Shown here in pieces: positions 55,006-63,457 of a DNA stretch of 64,000 nt; the stretch's first letter is position 1; each line of letters starts with the position of its first letter. The stretch comes from Sphingobacterium oryzagri (lineage in GTDB: Bacteria; Bacteroidota; Bacteroidia; Sphingobacteriales; Sphingobacteriaceae). A program made the position numbers and the translations under genes. The DNA lies in the NCBI RefSeq assembly GCF_028736175.1, contig NZ_CP117880.1:3720001-3784000 (forward strand), in the 5' to 3' direction. The notes beneath the pieces were generated by a model, which did no database searches, was not told where the DNA came from, and saw only the letters and a program-made list of their open reading frames with translations.

Positions 55006-56697
55006 TCATTTAAGAATCGGGAAGAACAGGTCTATTCGCAGTCCCTTCCCGGGTTCGCTAGCAAAGATAATTTTACCGCCCAAGTTTGCTATACGGTTTC
55101 CCGTATTTGTCAAACCATTTCCGTGCGCTTTGTCTTTTTCCATACCAATACCGTTGTCTACGTAAGAAAGATGCAATGCCTGATCGTCCTCTTCAAACCG
55201 TATGACCACGCGATCAGCTTGGCTATGTTTCTTCATATTGACCATAAGCTCTTGCAAAATATGCAACACTTCTTCCTTTACTTCCGCACGGATCGCTTGC
55301 CAACGTGCCGCTTCATTTCCGACAATCAGCACTTTATGACTCTCATTTGCAAAAGATTTCAGCAAATCGCTGATTTGGTCGGTATAAGGTTTTGCTTGCA
55401 AAGCAGTTCCTTCTGCTTCATAGGATATATCGCGCGATTTGGAATACATATCTTCCAGCTGATCTAAAATATTTCCGCGATCGATATCTTTCCGGTGCTC
55501 AATCGTTGTCATCACACGATAAATGCCGTTAGCCACGACATCGTGTACTTTTCGCGAAGTTTCGAGCTGGCTTGCTTTGATTTTATTTTGCGCTTCCAGC
55601 TCAAGCCGCTGTTTCCGTTTTTTGTAGTAGAATCGACCACCAATCACGACGACTAGCAAAACAATACCAATGCCACCGGTGGCCGCGCGTTGCCGAACCA
55701 GGCGACTGGCATGTTCGGCATTATCTTTCTGAAGCCGAAGATTATCTGCTTTATTTTTTTCGACCTCGTAACGGATTAATGCAAATTGGTTTTTGGCGGC
55801 TCTGCGAGCAGTAGATAAGCTATCTTCTAAATTGCGGTATATCTTAAAATAAGCCTTAGTCGAATCTATCGGGCTTAAACGTATTAATCTATCAAGCGCT
55901 TTAATTTGATCATCCGCACTATGAATTTGTTTAGCTGTCTGATATTGCTTTTTTGCATAAAAAATGGATGAATCAGGTTGAAATGTTTCGTAATAATCGG
56001 AAATAGATGCATAACTTGAGTTTTCTCCCCAACGATCTTTTAACTTTTTGCGTATCGACAATCCCTCTCGTAAATCTCTAATGGCGGGATAAGATGGGTT
56101 TATTTTCCGCATAGCTTTTGCATAATTTGTTAATATTCTAGCATATTCTTCACTTCCCCTTTTTTCATTAATAAGTAGCTCTTCGAATATTGGAATAGCA
56201 GAACTATAATCCTCTAAATCAGAATATGCTACCGCAACATTATTTTGATATTTTCGAATAAAGGTTGAATCATTTGCGAATTTAATAGCAGACTTGTAAA
56301 ACATTATTGCGTCATCAATCTGTCCCAATTCATAGGTTGCGCTACCAAGAAGATTAAAATTAGTGCTAATATATATATGATGCGTTGTATCATCGCGATT
56401 TAAATATTTCCTGGCTTCTGATCCAGTTTCCTGAGCGCCAAAAAAGTCTCCTTTCATTTTTTGAATTACTCCCATTTGGATCAGACAGTTACCTGCGTCT
56501 AAGCTATCACCTCTTTCGATAAAAACTTCTTTGGCCTCATTAAATTTTAGAAATGCACTATCTGCAATTCCTAAATCTAGATATTCGTAAGCCTTATCGT
56601 ATGCAGAGAGATCTAAGATTTGTGGATTACGTACGTCCGTTTCTGAACAGGTAAAAAAAAGAAAAACAGAAAGAATTAAAGCGGTTATTAGTTTCAA
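55006..56697 (-). CDS. TPR sensor histidine kinase, lipoprotein-type N-terminus
   Basis: 563 aa starting at TTG 56697, which gives MKLITALILSVFLFFTC, a lipobox signal ending at Cys17. A longer frame from 56793 exists, but its first residues are translated from an intrinsic terminator, so it is rejected. TPR-like repeats cover about 25-300, a TM helix about 341-358, then the HisKA_3-like dimerisation box with His385 (SRKVHDVVANGIYRV) and a HATPase_c domain (DNGIGMEKDKAHGNGLTNTG). A two-component system with the adjacent regulator. Confidence 0.87.
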   Translation of the reverse strand: MKLITALILSVFLFFTCSETDVRNPQILDLSAYDKAYEYLDLGIADSAFLKFNEAKEVFIERGDSLDAGNCLIQMGVIQKMKGDFFGAQETGSEARKYLNRDDTTHHIYISTNFNLLGSATYELGQIDDAIMFYKSAIKFANDSTFIRKYQNNVAVAYSDLEDYSSAIPIFEELLINEKRGSEEYARILTNYAKAMRKINPSYPAIRDLREGLSIRKKLKDRWGENSSYASISDYYETFQPDSSIFYAKKQYQTAKQIHSADDQIKALDRLIRLSPIDSTKAYFKIYRNLEDSLSTARRAAKNQFALIRYEVEKNKADNLRLQKDNAEHASRLVRQRAATGGIGIVLLVVVIGGRFYYKKRKQRLELEAQNKIKASQLETSRKVHDVVANGIYRVMTTIEHRKDIDRGNILDQLEDMYSKSRDISYEAEGTALQAKPYTDQISDLLKSFANESHKVLIVGNEAARWQAIRAEVKEEVLHILQELMVNMKKHSQADRVVIRFEEDDQALHLSYVDNGIGMEKDKAHGNGLTNTGNRIANLGGKIIFASEPGKGLRIDLFFPILK

Positions 56698-56755
56698 AAT
56701 CGTATGTTTTCTCGAATTTAATGAAAACGTAGCGAAAAATATAGAAAACAAAAAC

Positions 56756-56781
56756 AAAAAAGGCAGCCGAAGCTGCCTTTT
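56756..56781 (-). terminator. UUCG-tetraloop terminator after the 51-aa ORF
   Basis: On the minus strand AAAAGGCAGC-TTCG-GCTGCCTTTTTT. It lies 18 nt after the 51-aa ORF stop and before the kinase start. Confidence 0.9.
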
Positions 56782-56798
56782 CCAATCGTTCAAATTTA

Positions 56799-56954
56799 TT
56801 ATGGTCTCGGTGGACGTGGCGGAAGAGGAGTACTTGTATCTCCACCATCTCCGGGCGTATTATCAGTTTGCACCGTGTTGTGTCCACCATTATCAGATGT
56901 ATTAGTAGGTTGGCCGCCTTGTCCAAATAAAAGCGCTAAAATTAAATACCACAT
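56799..56954 (-). CDS. Small proline/glycine-rich exported peptide, 51 aa
   Basis: ATG 56954 gives MWYLILALLFGQGGQPTNTS then DNGGHNTVQTDNTPGDGGDT and STPLPPRPPRP. The short hydrophobic start suggests an anchored or secreted peptide; the rest is Gly/Thr/Asp-rich with a Pro-Arg end. A textbook terminator follows directly, so it is a free-standing short mRNA. It is upstream of a sensor kinase on the same strand. Function unknown. Confidence 0.6.
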   Translation of the reverse strand: MWYLILALLFGQGGQPTNTSDNGGHNTVQTDNTPGDGGDTSTPLPPRPPRP

Positions 56955-57024
56955 TTTTCAAAAAATTAAAAGTCAAAAACTTGGTAGGTCCGCGTGCTCC
57001 ATGCACGGGATTGCTACAAATGTT

Positions 57025-57042
57025 TTCAGAAGGCCTTCTGAA
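57025..57042. repeat. 18-bp perfect palindrome
   Basis: TTCAGAAGGCCTTCTGAA, followed by T6 on the plus strand. It may be an operator or a terminator (7-bp stem, GGCC loop) for a short upstream plus-strand RNA. Confidence 0.6.
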
Positions 57043-57180
57043 TTTTTTGGGAAGTGGGGAGTGTCCATCGCGGGAGGCTAAAGCTGCTTCCCAAACCGGC
57101 TAAAGACTACCGCGATTTTTTCTCTTTTTGGAATCTCTTTCGTATCTTTCCTCGAAAGAACGAATCGATGTATTAACTGA

Positions 57181-57344
57181 TTCCGAAAGCAAATTTATAG
57201 CGCATAAAACCCTTAGCAGCAAAGATTTCCGATGATTCTGATCTTTCCGAAAGCTTTCCTGTTTTTCCGATAGAATTCCGGTTTTTCCGGTTTTAAGCGC
57301 ATGAAAAGGCTGTGTTTTTCCGTTACGGTTTTCCGTAATTTCCG
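57181..57344 (+). repeat. Clustered TTCCG pentamer repeats
   Basis: TTCCG begins at 57181, 57227, 57245, 57265, 57276, 57285, 57318, 57331 and 57340, with a TTCCT at 57256. Spacing alternates around 9 and 11 nt in the core, about one helical turn, as in multi-copy regulator binding sites. They lie just upstream of a gene's -7 element. Confidence 0.65.
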
Positions 57345-57359
57345 ATGCTTAGGAAAATT

Positions 57360-57367
57360 TAATTTTG
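57360..57367 (+). promoter_or_regulatory. -7 promoter element next to the start codon
   Basis: TAATTTTG matches TAnnTTTG. It ends 5 nt before the ATG at 57373, so the mRNA is probably leaderless or nearly so. Confidence 0.6.
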
Positions 57368-57372
57368 TAGTA

Positions 57373-58380
57373 ATGTCAATGTTTAACCTATTTAAAGAAG
57401 AAGTGATTTCCTATTACGAGGATAGGAGATCACAAGGAAAACTTTCTGTCGAATTAGAAAATCCTTCACCCGCTAAATTGCGGTCTTATATTCTTGCGCG
57501 CTACCTTAGAGGAGATTTACAATCGGATAGCGATACCTTAGCGGAAATTTTCAATCCCAACAGGCGACATGCCGAATTGGAAACGGCTATCGAAAAGTTT
57601 GAGACGGATAAATTGAAAGCCTTGCAATATCTTATGATTGGGAAAACGTCCGAGCCAAAAGAGATATTTGTCAAACTTTTGGCTATTGCAATTGATTTCC
57701 AACCTCGACCTTTTCAAAAATGGCGGGAAGCGTATGAAGCAAAAAAAACATTGGGAAATCTACAGGTCGATGCTCATGAGACGGCAGATAAACGTCCGGA
57801 AAACGAACCGATCAATCCTACCGCTGAAGAAATAGAGCACGATGAAATAATCTACGAGCAAAAAGAAACTACAACAGCGGTTGAAAAACAAACCGAATCA
57901 CCTGTCGAACAGGAAAACAAAACGATAAAAAAGCAGCCTATAAAAACGAAAATATTTCGTCCGTTTTTCGTCGGCAAAAACAGATTTATTTTTCGATCTG
58001 TTGCATTTATGCTACTTATCACCGGCACCTTTACCACAATTTATCTTCTTACGCCTAAGCAGTGCATGTGCTGGATCGAAGACCGGTACATCGCGGTAGA
58101 CTGCAGCGACAAATCGCAAACGACGCCCGTGATCGCATTAAATGAGAACATCGAAAATTTCAAGAAAATTATGCGCCCCGACACCTTGACCGAAGCATAC
58201 GCTAATCGCGTTTGGTATTCCAAGATTAACCACGAAGTCGAATTTTTTACAACGGCAGGTTCAGGATTTCATCCGCTAACCAAAAACCGAAGCTTGAAGG
58301 TTGCGACATCCCATATTTTAGAAAAATATGCTGGCAGTAATGCTAATGCCATCCAACCAGACGATTTCGTCGACAATTAA
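57373..58380 (+). CDS. Membrane-spanning hypothetical protein, 335 aa
   Basis: The start is set at ATG 57373 (or 57379) because the -7 element overlaps any longer frame. The N-terminal cytoplasmic part (about 1-120) is helical (FNLFKEEVISYYEDRRSQGK). A Glu/Lys-rich linker (about 130-200) leads to one TM helix (about 218-238, SVAFMLLITGTFTTIYLL). A periplasmic domain with QCMCWIEDRYIAVDCSD follows. No family recognised. Its promoter carries dense TTCCG repeats. Confidence 0.7.
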   Translation: MSMFNLFKEEVISYYEDRRSQGKLSVELENPSPAKLRSYILARYLRGDLQSDSDTLAEIFNPNRRHAELETAIEKFETDKLKALQYLMIGKTSEPKEIFVKLLAIAIDFQPRPFQKWREAYEAKKTLGNLQVDAHETADKRPENEPINPTAEEIEHDEIIYEQKETTTAVEKQTESPVEQENKTIKKQPIKTKIFRPFFVGKNRFIFRSVAFMLLITGTFTTIYLLTPKQCMCWIEDRYIAVDCSDKSQTTPVIALNENIENFKKIMRPDTLTEAYANRVWYSKINHEVEFFTTAGSGFHPLTKNRSLKVATSHILEKYAGSNANAIQPDDFVDN

Positions 58381-58433
58381 ACAGTAACACAACAGCACGC
58401 GACATATTGATAACGTTATAAAAAAGCCGACAT

Positions 58434-59690
58434 ATGATGACTGAGACCGTTGCAGACCGCACAACTTGTTGGACGATCAGCACCAAACTTAGCTTTCGAT
58501 TTGCCTTTATCCTAATATTAAGCTTTGTCATACTAAAAAACAACGGGGCGTTTCCGTTATTTAGCCTCGCCACAAAACCTATTCTGGCCGCTACTTATCA
58601 ATTTGTACCTTGGTTTTCGGAGCACATACTGCATTATCATTACGATTTTAAAATAGTGACTAATGGAAGCGGCGATACATCGTTTGACTGGGTTTCACTA
58701 TTAATTATAGTACTTATCGCAGCGGTTGGTGCCATTATATGGTCGATAATAGATCGAAAAAGAACCAGCTACAACGACGGCTATTATTGGTTAACGGTTA
58801 TCGTCCGCTATTACATTGCATTTATGTTTATCAATTATGGTTTGATTAAAATGATGCATGGGCAAATGCCGGCACCGACGCTCCATCGCCTGATGGAACC
58901 ATTAGGCGAATTTTCTCCCATGGGTCTTGCCTGGACGTATTTCGGATTTTCGAAGGGATACAGCTTTTTTGTAGGCCTTGTCGAATTTCTCAGCATACTT
59001 CTTTTATTTCGAAAAACAATGGTGTTGGGCGCTTTAATCACATTGGCAACCGCGATTAACGTCATGGCTGTCAATTATTTCTTTGATGTACCGGTAAAAA
59101 TGTTGTCAACAGCATTATTCTTGTTTGCTGTATTTTTGCTACTGCCCTATCTTCGTGCCATGTACCTGCTGTTTTTCAAAGGAGAGGCCGCCAAACTGGT
59201 CGCCGCACGAGTTCCTATTTTTAACAGCCGAAATAGAAGAATGATTCGCGATATATCGAAAGGAATCTTATTAATCCTGTTTGGCACGATGCAGTTCATT
59301 TCCTATCAGGCAAGCAGCCGCTTATTAAAGCAGTATATGAAGAAATCACCGTTGCATGGTATTTACCGAATTGATCACAGCCGAGCTGAAAGCGAAAGCA
59401 TACCAACTTCCTGGCGCAGCATCATTTTTGAATTTGAAGGAACCGCGACTGTACGTGATACGGATTACCTACCTGCACGGGAGTCCATAGCACTCGATAC
59501 CGCCAAACGCACGGTATCGTTAAACCACGTTACCTTTGATTATACACGTATCGATAACGGGGACATCGTCTTACGGCATACACAGGACGATGCGATAGAA
59601 GAAATTTGGCTTAGGAAAGTTGATCCAGATAAGATGGAATTGAATAAACAAGGCTTTCGCTGGATTCAGGAATATCCAAACAACAGGTAA
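58434..59690 (+). CDS. DoxX-like integral membrane protein
   Basis: 418 aa. TM segments near residues 20-45, 80-105, 125-145, 175-195, 200-220, 225-250 and 285-305, including VRYYIAFMFINYGLIKMM and a DoxX-like FSILLLFRKTMVLGALITLA-type region. The last 120 residues form a soluble C-terminal domain (RSIIFEFEGTATVRDTDYLP ... EEIWLRKVD). The family is often annotated as DoxX family or hypothetical. It lies 53 nt after the 335-aa gene. Confidence 0.7.
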   Translation: MMTETVADRTTCWTISTKLSFRFAFILILSFVILKNNGAFPLFSLATKPILAATYQFVPWFSEHILHYHYDFKIVTNGSGDTSFDWVSLLIIVLIAAVGAIIWSIIDRKRTSYNDGYYWLTVIVRYYIAFMFINYGLIKMMHGQMPAPTLHRLMEPLGEFSPMGLAWTYFGFSKGYSFFVGLVEFLSILLLFRKTMVLGALITLATAINVMAVNYFFDVPVKMLSTALFLFAVFLLLPYLRAMYLLFFKGEAAKLVAARVPIFNSRNRRMIRDISKGILLILFGTMQFISYQASSRLLKQYMKKSPLHGIYRIDHSRAESESIPTSWRSIIFEFEGTATVRDTDYLPARESIALDTAKRTVSLNHVTFDYTRIDNGDIVLRHTQDDAIEEIWLRKVDPDKMELNKQGFRWIQEYPNNR

Positions 59691-59691
59691 C

Positions 59692-59727
59692 AAAAAAGCC
59701 CGGAAAAATTGCTTTCCGGGCTTTTTT
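59692..59727. terminator. Terminator after the DoxX-like gene
   Basis: AAAAAAGCCCGGAAA pairs with TTTCCGGGCTTTTTT around a 6-nt loop. It works on both strands. Confidence 0.92.
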
Positions 59728-59775
59728 GAACGAGACTGTTTTAAAGATTAAGGTAAACGTGTGCAAGTTAAGCGT

Positions 59776-59994
59776 CTAGTTATTTGTTAGCAAAACATAA
59801 GGTCTCCCATTAACACAGGTTACCGGCTGGACAGTGCCCGCACAGCGGCCTTCACATGTAGTTCCCTCTAAATAAAGCTTTCGCATAGCTAATCTCGAAT
59901 AAATAAACAGCAGTTCTATAAATTCAGCCGTACGAATTGTTTTATGAGCAGCGAAACCTTCATGACAGCAACCTGTCTGGATAACCATTGACAT
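59776..59994 (-). CDS. Possible small Cys-containing protein, up to 72 aa
   Basis: The frame reads from ATG 59994, or from an internal Met at 59886 that would give 36 aa (MRKLYLEGTTCEGRCAGTVQ then PVTCVNGRPYVLLTNN). Five Cys in all; the C-terminal CEGRC...TCVNG spacing looks peptide-like. No signal peptide or family. It could be a peptide precursor or spurious. Confidence 0.35.
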   Translation of the reverse strand: MSMVIQTGCCHEGFAAHKTIRTAEFIELLFIYSRLAMRKLYLEGTTCEGRCAGTVQPVTCVNGRPYVLLTNN

Positions 59995-60299
59995 CCCTTA
60001 AACCAACGCGACACTAGCAAACAGAAAACATTCCCGAGATTACCGCTGACCTAATTTATAGCCGACACTCGCGGAAAATAAATGCCGCAAGCAATGCATT
60101 TATTTCATTGCTTTTTTGAGGTAAAATATTTACTAAGAATCATTTGCAAAAGAAAAAACAATTCAATAAAGTAATAATTGTTCCCTGCAATCATAAAAAA
60201 AACGACCGATGGCAAACAACTCACCGATAATTTTTATGCTTTTACCGAGAATAATACACGACTGATCTAATTCCCATTCTGATGATGAAGCGAGGCGGC
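59995..60299. other. Intergenic stretch with an orphan terminator
   Basis: No ORF of note. AAGCAATG / CATTGCTT with six T (60089-60117) is a good plus-strand terminator with no plus-strand gene before it, so an unseen short transcript may end here. Confidence 0.5.
60089..60117 (+). terminator. Orphan plus-strand terminator
   Basis: 8-bp stem AAGCAATG / CATTGCTT, 9-nt loop, T6 tail. Confidence 0.6.
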
Positions 60300-60307
60300 T
60301 ACCTTTG
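60300..60307 (+). promoter_or_regulatory. -7 element of the NTF2-like gene
   Basis: TACCTTTG matches TAnnTTTG exactly, 56 nt before the ATG. Confidence 0.55.
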
Positions 60308-60363
60308 AAGTATCAAATAAGAAATAAACAATTAAAAATAAAAGACTTAAAAAAAACACAGCC

Positions 60364-60792
60364 ATGAAAAAGACATTAACAACCATCGCCGCAGCATTGA
60401 TTATGATGACAACGTTTAGCGCTTTCGCCATCGAGAAAAGTAACCCCTTAAAAAAATTTGATTCCACCTCTATTGTCACGATCTATCTCGAGTCGGTATC
60501 TCTTGGAAACCCCAGTCTGAATAAATTTATCTTTGCAGATAACTTTGAGTACCAAAATACCGCCAATAACGATAGCTTCAACAAAAAGCAGTATCTGAAG
60601 TTTTTGAAGCAAAGTGAAGGAGCAAAGTTTAACTGCGATACCACTTACGAGATATTAGACCAAAGCGGAAAAACCTGCATTGCGAAAGTAAGTATGATCT
60701 TTGATCAATTTACGCGGGTAGATTACATCACCCTGAACCAAAGTGAAGACGGCTGGAAAGTAAGCAAAGTCGTTACAACCTATCCGCAATGA
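60364..60792 (+). CDS. Secreted NTF2-like (lumazine-binding-like) protein
   Basis: 142 aa. Sec signal peptide MKKTLTTIAAALIMMTTFSA-FA. The mature part has the NTF2-like pattern: helices with IYLESVSLGN, NKFIFADNFEY, and beta-strands CIAKVSMIFDQFTRVDYITL then GWKVSKVVTTYP. Periplasmic. Ligand or role unknown. Own promoter and terminator. Confidence 0.75.
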   Translation: MKKTLTTIAAALIMMTTFSAFAIEKSNPLKKFDSTSIVTIYLESVSLGNPSLNKFIFADNFEYQNTANNDSFNKKQYLKFLKQSEGAKFNCDTTYEILDQSGKTCIAKVSMIFDQFTRVDYITLNQSEDGWKVSKVVTTYPQ

Positions 60793-60869
60793 ATTGCCGG
60801 CATACATGCGCTGCGCACATCGCAACCGCACTACGCCGTGCATCATAAAAAGATAGCCAAATAAAACAT

Positions 60870-60910
60870 CCGAAGCTGTCGACTTTCGCTTAGCGAGTCG
60901 ACAGCTTCGG
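60870..60910 (+). terminator. Strong terminator hairpin
   Basis: A 15-bp perfect stem CCGAAGCTGTCGACT / AGTCGACAGCTTCGG, with an inner CGC/GCG pair in the loop. It lies 77 nt after the NTF2-like stop. Confidence 0.8.
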
Positions 60911-61016
60911 GTTTATAACCTTTACGAGTTGCCTCCATCCTCGTGCATAATGATCGCCGCAATCAACTAGATTTTGATATATTTACACCTGACAATCTCA
61001 ACCGTAGCAAAATTTT

Positions 61017-62543
61017 ATGAAGAATCTTCTTGTATTTGTGCTTCTCTCCCTTTTCCATGGGGCACTTTTTAGTCAACAAAATCAGATTACCATCGATGCC
61101 GACCAAAGTCTGGGCAATATTAATCCGCTGGTGTACGGACAGTTTATCGAATACATAGGGCGGTGTATAGACGGCGGAATTTACGAAGAAAACAATCCAT
61201 TATCAGACGATCGCGGATTTCGAAAAGATGTGCTGGCCAAAGCAAAAGCATTAAACCCGACTACCCTACGCTTTCCGGGAGGCACGGTTGTCAAAACATT
61301 TCATTGGGAAGATGGCGTTGGTCCGAAAGAACTACGCAAAGCTAAGAAAAACCTGATTTGGGGAGGCGTAGACAGTTACCAATTTGGTACATGCGAGTTT
61401 ATCGAATATTGTAGAGCGCTACAAGCCGAGCCCTGCTTGGTCGTTAATCTGTCGACCGGCACAGCGGAAGAGGCGGCCAATTGGGTGGAATATTGCAACG
61501 GAACAGGCAATACTTATTACGCCAACTTACGTCGCGCACATGGCTATGCGGAACCTTTTCAAGTGAAATTTTGGGCTTTAGGCAATGAGGAAGGTGCAGA
61601 GCCCGACGCCGGTCGGCATCAAGATCCAAACGATTACGTCAAAGATGTTTGGCATTTTATCAAACTGATGAAATTAACCGATCCCAGCATTAAACTGATC
61701 GCCAACGGCGAAGCTATGAACGAGCACTGGAACAAAACCGTATTAGACGGAATCGGGAATGCGGTAGACTATCTCTCCTACCATTATTACGTAAATACGA
61801 CAGCAAATCAACCTTATTCTATCTTCGAAAAAATTGCAACTGCCGAAAAGGAAATCGAGCACTTGGGCAATTTTATTCGGAAAAATTACAGCGATACGGT
61901 GCAAAATTGGAGCGAATGGTATCGATTCCCGCACCGTGAAGAACCGATTAAGCTATCTTTTGATGAATGGGGTATTTGGGAAAAACAAGATCCGCCGTAT
62001 GGCACGACCAACGTCTATACCTGGCGACATGCGCTCGCTACGGCTAGCTTTTTACAAGTTATCCAACGAAAAGCGAAAACCATCGGCATAGCCAATTGGG
62101 CACAAATGGTCAATATTTTAGCGCCGATTATGAGTGACGAAGATGGCTCGGTTAAACAAACTATTTTTTATCCGCTACAGGCCTATCGGCAATATGGTCT
62201 TGGCGAATCTATCGTAGCGGAAAGCCATTCGCCAACACTTCCCGGAGGAATAGTCGCGCTAGATCTTTCGGCAACCATCGATCGGGAAAAGAAGTTGCTG
62301 ACACTTTTTGCAGTAAACAGAAGTCTGCAGGAAATACAGGCTCCGCTCACACTAAACAATGCAAAGATCAAAGAAGTAAAAAGCAAGATCAGCTATTCGT
62401 CGAGCAGCCTGGAGGCAAAAAACACCTTGGCAGCAAAGGAAGTGGATGTGGTTCAGGTTGCTGAACAGAAAAATATCCAGCAAAACAAACCGTTGACGTT
62501 TGCAAGCGAATCGATAACGATCTACACGTTCACGTTGCAATAG
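61017..62543 (+). CDS. Alpha-N-arabinofuranosidase, GH51
   Basis: 508 aa with a signal peptide (MKNLLVFVLLSLFHGALFSQ). GH51 barrel: GQFIEYIGRCIDGGIY near the start, LRFPGGTVVKTFHWEDG, acid/base Glu191 in WALGNEEGA, nucleophile Glu317 in LSFDEWGIW, and a C-terminal beta domain. It removes arabinofuranosyl side chains from plant polysaccharides in the periplasm or outside. It is followed by a DUF1349 protein, so a small polysaccharide locus is likely; no SusC/SusD pair is in view. Confidence 0.93.
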   Translation: MKNLLVFVLLSLFHGALFSQQNQITIDADQSLGNINPLVYGQFIEYIGRCIDGGIYEENNPLSDDRGFRKDVLAKAKALNPTTLRFPGGTVVKTFHWEDGVGPKELRKAKKNLIWGGVDSYQFGTCEFIEYCRALQAEPCLVVNLSTGTAEEAANWVEYCNGTGNTYYANLRRAHGYAEPFQVKFWALGNEEGAEPDAGRHQDPNDYVKDVWHFIKLMKLTDPSIKLIANGEAMNEHWNKTVLDGIGNAVDYLSYHYYVNTTANQPYSIFEKIATAEKEIEHLGNFIRKNYSDTVQNWSEWYRFPHREEPIKLSFDEWGIWEKQDPPYGTTNVYTWRHALATASFLQVIQRKAKTIGIANWAQMVNILAPIMSDEDGSVKQTIFYPLQAYRQYGLGESIVAESHSPTLPGGIVALDLSATIDREKKLLTLFAVNRSLQEIQAPLTLNNAKIKEVKSKISYSSSSLEAKNTLAAKEVDVVQVAEQKNIQQNKPLTFASESITIYTFTLQ

Positions 62544-62750
62544 TGATGACAACAGTGCAGCCACATACATTCGCGAGTAGTTTCTCGATCAGCGTATGGA
62601 AGAATGGTGCTACGTTATGTGCAGTTAGCTGGTTGGCGAAGCTTACAGGGATAAAAAATGGTTATTTTTCAGTATTGCATAGCTTCCTAACGCTGACTAC
62701 ATTTGTCGCAACATACGCGGATCAAACGCTGTATTCAAAAAAAACATTAT

Positions 62751-63413
62751 ATGCAGATCTTAAAAAACTTCCTACTGTTGCTTTTATTACAACTGTTCAT
62801 ACTCGTTAGCTACAGCCAACAACGCCCTAGCATGACCTGGTTTAACGAGCCCGACTCGTGGAAACATGAAAACGGCAAACTTACTTTTTTTACAACGGCT
62901 AAAACAGATTATTGGCGCATCTCCCATTACGGCTTCACGGTAGACGATGCCCCGTTTTACTACAGTACACGTGGAGGCGAGTTTGAAGTAAAAGTGAAGA
63001 TCAGCGCAGCTTATCAAACACGGTTTGACCAATCGGGCTTAATGTTACGCATCGATCACGAAAACTATATCAAAGCCGGAATCGAGTTTGTCGATGGTAA
63101 ATACAACCTCAGCACCGTGGTAACTCACCACACCAGTGATTGGAGTGTCATCACGCTAGACAAACCACTACCCTATGTTTGGATAAAAGCTATACGTCGG
63201 CTTGATGCCGTAGAGATTTTTTATTCTTTTGATGATAAGACGTACACAATGATGCGCAACGCCTGGCTACAGGATAATCGGCCAGTAATGGTGGGTTTGA
63301 TGGCCGCAAGCCCAGATGGAGAAGGATTTGAAGCGAATTTTGAACATTTTAGCATCAAACATCTACCCGATCAGCGACGTGCAGAATGGCTGGAAAAACA
63401 CCATACGCCTTAA
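62751..63413 (+). CDS. DUF1349 family protein, exported
   Basis: 220 aa from ATG 62751. The start choice places the signal peptide (MQILKNFLLLLLLQLFILVS) at the N-terminus. The mature part matches DUF1349, a concanavalin-like fold: KLTFFTTAKTDYWRISHYGF, SGLMLRIDHENYIKAGIE, VTHHTSDWSV and VGLMAASPDGEGFEANFEHF. Probably carbohydrate-binding or accessory to the GH51 enzyme. Confidence 0.88.
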   Translation: MQILKNFLLLLLLQLFILVSYSQQRPSMTWFNEPDSWKHENGKLTFFTTAKTDYWRISHYGFTVDDAPFYYSTRGGEFEVKVKISAAYQTRFDQSGLMLRIDHENYIKAGIEFVDGKYNLSTVVTHHTSDWSVITLDKPLPYVWIKAIRRLDAVEIFYSFDDKTYTMMRNAWLQDNRPVMVGLMAASPDGEGFEANFEHFSIKHLPDQRRAEWLEKHHTP

Positions 63414-63457
63414 CCGTTGACCGTAGTCGCACTGCGCTGATCACGGGCGCTGTGCGG

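Larger units (their letters stand above)
56955..57372. promoter_or_regulatory. Divergent regulatory region with palindrome and TTCCG repeats
   Basis: About 420 nt between divergent genes. It holds a GTGC...GCAC hairpin near 56994-57005, an 18-bp palindrome with T-run at 57025-57048, two GGCTAAAG copies near 57078 and 57099, and ten TTCCG-type pentamers from 57181 to 57344. No ORF is convincing. Confidence 0.6.

Noticed and set aside
56698..56793. Longer N-terminus for the histidine kinase
   Set aside because: Its first residues are encoded by an intrinsic terminator hairpin, and the TTG at 56697 gives a proper lipoprotein signal.
62543..62809. 88-codon frame between the GH51 and DUF1349 genes
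   Set aside because: It overlaps the DUF1349 start by 59 nt, where the signal peptide in the other frame is clear; no domain.
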